DNA from: Vibrio tasmaniensis
GTDB lineage: Bacteria; Pseudomonadota; Gammaproteobacteria; Enterobacterales; Vibrionaceae
Length of the DNA stretch: 64,000 nt
Assembly (NCBI RefSeq): GCF_024347635.1
Contig: NZ_AP025511.1
Coordinates: 124,001-188,000, forward strand
Direction of reading: 5' to 3'
Shown: positions 60,655 to 64,000 of the stretch, one piece after another
Position numbering within the stretch: position 1 is the first letter of the stretch
How the letters are laid out: every line of letters begins with the position of its first letter
Translations under genes and position numbers: made by a program
Notes under the pieces: model-generated
What the model was told of the DNA's origin: nothing
The model's database searches: none
The model's input: only the letters and a program-made list of their open reading frames with translations

Positions 60655-62841
60655 GTGGACTTCTCAGCCAAATTACGCCTTTATTGGGCGAATAAAACCA
60701 TAAATTACAGCGTATTAATTCTCATCACTCTACTCGGTGTTGTCGTACCCGCTTGGTATTATGGGCAAAACACACTGATCACACCGTTAATTTTAGGTGT
60801 TATTGCTGCAGCTCTTGCTGAAAGCGATGACAGCTTTACCGGGCGTTTGAAAGCACTCACGCTAACCTTTATCTGTTTTGCCGTAGCAGCCTTCTCTATT
60901 GAGATTCTCTTCGACACGCCTTGGCTGTTCGCGATAGGGCTTTTCGTTTCAACCTTCTCTTTTATCATACTCGGGGCGATAGGCCCTAAATACGCGAGTA
61001 TCGCATTTGGCTCATTACTTGTGGCTATCTATGCCATGCTTGGGGCTCACGAGAGCACTAACCTTTGGTTTCAACCGCTGCTGCTGTTAACGGGGGCTGC
61101 TTGGTACTACTTCATGTCGATGATTTGGCAGATCGTATGGCCAATGCAACCTGTACAGCAAAACCTAGCAACGGTATTCGATCAAATTGGCAATTACATC
61201 GGTTCCAAAGCGGAACTCTTCTATCCTGTTTCAGATTTGATTCCCCAACCACATCGTATTATTGAAGCCAAACTTAATGCTAGCACTGTTAACGCACTCA
61301 ACATGTGTAAAGCGACGCTACTCAACCGCTCTAAGCGCGGACACATTGATGGTCCGAGCGATAGATTCCTAAACACCTATTTCATCGCACAAGACATTCA
61401 TGAGCGCGTGAGCTCTACCCACTACCGCTATCAAGAACTGGCAAAGCACTTTGAGCGCTCAGACGTATTGTTTCGATTTAAGTATCTGCTAGAAGCCCAA
61501 GCTACCGCTTGTAAAGAAGTGGCCGCTTCATTGAAAGTCGGGGCGGAATACCAACATGGCGAAAAATCGGTTCTGGCACTGGATGAACTAATGTCTTCAC
61601 TTAATCATCTGCATCAACAGAATAAACCAGAATGGAAGTCATTACTCAACCAGTTGGATTACTTATTTAATAACCTAGCTACCGTCGAAAAACAGCTATC
61701 AAATATCAGTAACCCAGATGCAGAAAAACTAGAAGAAGGCGTACTGGACGATACCAACCCTCATACTTTGACGGCGATGTGGCATAAGATCAAAGCCAAC
61801 CTGAACACCGATTCGATGCTATTTCGTCACGCGATTCGTATGGCGATCACTTTGACGCTCGGTTACGGTATCATTCAAGGTTTTGACATAGAGCGTGGCT
61901 ATTGGATTTTGCTGACGACACTGTTTGTCTGCCAGCCAAACTACAGTGCGACACGACAAAAGCTGACGGCTCGTGTCATTGGCACCGTCGCAGGCTTGTT
62001 GATCGGAGTACCGTTACTGACCTTTTTCCCATCTCAAGAGAGTCAGCTGGTATTCATTGTGGTCAGTGGCGTGATGTTCTTTGCTTTCCGTATCAATAAC
62101 TACGGATTCGCAACCGCCTTTATCACCTTGCTTGTGCTCTTCTGCTTCAATCAATTAGGGGAAGGCTACGCCGTTGTTTTGCCGAGATTAGCTGATACTT
62201 TCATTGGTAGTGCGCTCGCTGTTTTAGCGGTTAGCTATATTTTACCGGACTGGCAATCAAAACGACTTCACAAAGTGATGGCAGATGCACTCGATTCCAA
62301 TAAAGATTATCTCGCACAGATCATTGGCCAATACCGCGTGGGCAAGAAAGATAGCCTCAACTATCGTATCGCTCGCCGTAGTGCACATAACAACGATGCA
62401 AACCTGACTGCCGCTATCAGTAGTATGCTGGTTGAACCGGGCAAGTATCGCACTTCTGAAGATGAGAGCTTCCGATTCCTAACACTCAATCATGCACTAC
62501 TCAGCTATATTTCTGCTCTGGGGGCACACAGAACACGTATCGATGACGAAGCGACACACAAACTAGTATTAGATGCGCACAGAGTAATCCACGAGCATCT
62601 AGACGCTCTAAATGATCAACTCTATTCTCATCAAGAACAGTGTGAAGTGAAAAACGCTTACGACCCTGAACTTGATAAACGTTTGAGTGAATGGCGAGAA
62701 GAAGATGAAAGCTCTGTTCGAATGGTTCTACAACAGCTCCATTTGATTTACCGAATGCTTCCAGAACTGCATACCTTAGCCACAAAATTTGCAGTTAAAG
62801 TTAAGATTGAAAAACCGCTTGAAAAAGAAGTTTCAAGATAA
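60655..62841 (+). CDS. yccS: YccS-type FUSC-family inner-membrane protein
   Basis: 728 residues, the expected length of the YccS/YhfK group. An N-terminal cluster of about six TM helices (~18-165), a long cytoplasmic middle (~165-400), and a second TM cluster (~405-535), including LRHAIRMAITLTLGYGII-like and YWILLTTLFVCQPNYSAT motifs, which define the FUSC fold, then a helical C-terminus. Some relatives export aromatic or organic acids; this one's role is unknown. The start is a GTG at 60655 (MDFSAKLRL). Confidence 0.85.
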   Translation: MDFSAKLRLYWANKTINYSVLILITLLGVVVPAWYYGQNTLITPLILGVIAAALAESDDSFTGRLKALTLTFICFAVAAFSIEILFDTPWLFAIGLFVSTFSFIILGAIGPKYASIAFGSLLVAIYAMLGAHESTNLWFQPLLLLTGAAWYYFMSMIWQIVWPMQPVQQNLATVFDQIGNYIGSKAELFYPVSDLIPQPHRIIEAKLNASTVNALNMCKATLLNRSKRGHIDGPSDRFLNTYFIAQDIHERVSSTHYRYQELAKHFERSDVLFRFKYLLEAQATACKEVAASLKVGAEYQHGEKSVLALDELMSSLNHLHQQNKPEWKSLLNQLDYLFNNLATVEKQLSNISNPDAEKLEEGVLDDTNPHTLTAMWHKIKANLNTDSMLFRHAIRMAITLTLGYGIIQGFDIERGYWILLTTLFVCQPNYSATRQKLTARVIGTVAGLLIGVPLLTFFPSQESQLVFIVVSGVMFFAFRINNYGFATAFITLLVLFCFNQLGEGYAVVLPRLADTFIGSALAVLAVSYILPDWQSKRLHKVMADALDSNKDYLAQIIGQYRVGKKDSLNYRIARRSAHNNDANLTAAISSMLVEPGKYRTSEDESFRFLTLNHALLSYISALGAHRTRIDDEATHKLVLDAHRVIHEHLDALNDQLYSHQEQCEVKNAYDPELDKRLSEWREEDESSVRMVLQQLHLIYRMLPELHTLATKFAVKVKIEKPLEKEVSR

Positions 62842-63192
62842 AAAACAAAACAACTGTAAAAACAAAAAGATAACAAAACTGGTCACTTATTAAACATCAC
62901 GAAAATCTATACATTGCTCTACCAACTGACTCAATCAGGTAGAGCAACCTCTCACCTATCCTTTATTTACAAGGACTAAAGAAATATCAAACCGTACAAA
63001 CCGGCTGACTTTGATTGACTCGCTCATAACTTTGTCTAACATTCCTCGGACAAAAAACAACCAAATGGATTTATAGTTGTCTTAGTTTTAGGAAACTTCA
63101 AACTTCATTTAATATTCGCTTAATCTTGTTTGATTTCCTAAACCAGTAAGCTATGCTCTATTGAGCATATGGATTTGAACTAGGGTCACATT
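62842..63192. other. Intergenic region with a 10-bp hairpin
   Basis: 351 bp without a gene. TTGCTCTACC (62914-62923) pairs with GGTAGAGCAA (62938-62947), loop 14 nt, followed by a T-poor tract, so it is at best a weak terminator for the YccS gene. The final 60 bp hold the start region of the next small gene. Confidence 0.6.
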
Positions 63193-63354
63193 ATGAATAC
63201 ACAGCAATTTGAAGCATTTAAGCAGAAAATACAGCTCCTTAACCCACAGCAATTGAAAGCACTTCAAGGCGAAATAGATGACAACCTTGAAACAGATCAG
63301 CGTTCTCTTCTAACGGATGAAGAGTTAAACGTACTTAGCGAGCTGTTCAATTAA
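63193..63354 (+). CDS. Small hypothetical protein (53 aa)
   Basis: 53 residues, almost wholly helical and Gln/Leu/Glu-rich: MNTQQFEAFKQKIQLLNPQQ then LKALQGEI...LLTDEELNVLSELFN. AGGGTC lies eight bases before the ATG. No known family; the amphipathic heptad-like leucines could support a coiled coil. It has no obvious partner. Confidence 0.6.
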   Translation: MNTQQFEAFKQKIQLLNPQQLKALQGEIDDNLETDQRSLLTDEELNVLSELFN

Positions 63355-63475
63355 TAGACTGTCGTCACTATTTTAGCTTAAATCCACCTGTTCTCAGTAA
63401 ATTGTACCCGTTCTCCATTGCACTCAAAATATCGTCCGCCTAGACTTATTTCATACGTCAATAAAAGGTTCTGTT

Positions 63476-63796
63476 ATGTCGATATCTGGTATTCAATCTG
63501 GTTACGCCATTATTCAGCAGTCAACCAACATGGCTGAAGAAGCCGCTATCGAGCTTAACCAAAACTCCAAACCCTCTCTAAAATCCGACGACACTTTCCA
63601 AACTAACGATTTGAGCTTCAATCAAATAGAACCTGAACAATCCATTTCGTTTAAAGAGAAAGAGCCTGAATCTGCTTCGTCCTCTACGGAAGCGTTAGTA
63701 AAGCTGACACAAAGCGCAAATTACAACCGTATTGGTGCGAGTGTGGTTGATCGTCAAAACGAAGCCATTGGTAGCCTTCTCGATATCCATATCTAA
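63476..63796 (+). CDS. Hypothetical protein with flagellar-rod-like C-terminus
   Basis: 106 residues. The N-terminal 30 (MSISGIQSGYAIIQQSTNMA) and C-terminal 33 residues (ALVKLTQSANYNRIGASVVD then EAIGSLLDI) recall the helical ends of flagellar basal-body rod/hook proteins (LVxLxQAxxxYxANxxV...LLDI), joined by a disordered Ser/Glu/Asp-rich middle. Such a short protein lacks a full rod domain, so this is only a resemblance. AAAGG lies nine bases upstream of the ATG. No flagellar genes are near. Confidence 0.6.
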   Translation: MSISGIQSGYAIIQQSTNMAEEAAIELNQNSKPSLKSDDTFQTNDLSFNQIEPEQSISFKEKEPESASSSTEALVKLTQSANYNRIGASVVDRQNEAIGSLLDIHI

Positions 63797-64000
63797 TTCG
63801 AACTACAATTTAGCGATTTGTTGGTGATGCTTGCCCTCTTTTTGACTAACAAACGGCTCTAAACCCATACAAACTGTAACTCATTATATCTGACGCTTGT
63901 TTCTGGTTTATTACTCGGTAGAATCAGCGCAAACCAATTTGCTGCACAAACTTTACTTCATACTATTTATGCCAAAACTAAATCTGCATCGCCGTGACTA

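Overview
The window looks like a gamma-proteobacterial chromosome from the genus Vibrio, probably the second chromosome. This rests on recognised families and gene order (fruR-fruBKA, nasA/nirBD, torS-torT, mgsA, helD, an AcfD-like lipoprotein, many c-di-GMP proteins), moderate AT richness and intergenic A/T-rich hairpin terminators. Species and replicon are inference, because no rRNA, tRNA or origin is present.

Layout. 1-4480: the tail of a LacI-type (RbsR-like) repressor, a nitrilase-superfamily amidase, an LprI-like secreted protein, a membrane protein and a CSS-EAL phosphodiesterase. 4481-7409: an AT-rich accessory patch with an SPFH protein, a small membrane protein, an unknown exported protein, a Fur-box-like site and a decayed IS110-family transposase. 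7443-17180: nitrate assimilation, with nasA divergent from nirB-nirD-nitrate transporter-PP2C/kinase fusion. The nirB promoter has a perfect sigma-54 element with two upstream NtrC-like half-sites. 17269-22680: fruR(cra) divergent from fruBKA, with strong Cra operators between them. 22681-29000: a four-gene overlapping operon (ABC membrane half without ATPase, HlyD-type adaptor, RND pump, AraC regulator). 29142-32639: an exported GyrI-like protein, a fatty acid hydroxylase/sterol desaturase and an OmpR/histidine-kinase pair. 32728-40244: small proteins, a DOPA-dioxygenase-like protein, a giant AcfD/SslE M60 lipoprotein, YghU, YajD and a short TetR. 40361-45141: two divergent c-di-GMP operons (binding protein + HD-GYP; molybdopterin-fold exported protein + GGDEF). 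45310-46800: an orphan type IV pilin, terminator-flanked intergenic DNA with a possible sRNA, and a small membrane protein. 47390-52914: an OFA-family MFS transporter, a VRR-NUC nuclease, a 14-copy heptanucleotide repeat and the fatty acid cis/trans isomerase. 53078-57231: torS and torT, divergent. 57292-63796: methylglyoxal synthase, a VOC protein, helicase IV, a YccS-type FUSC protein and two small hypothetical genes.

The most worthwhile leads are the c-di-GMP quartet, the ATPase-less ABC half inside an RND operon, the periplasmic GyrI-like/hydroxylase/two-component operon, the 7-bp repeat in front of cti, the sRNA candidate near 46.3 kb and the multiply frameshifted IS110 relic. No CRISPR array, prophage or complete insertion sequence was seen.
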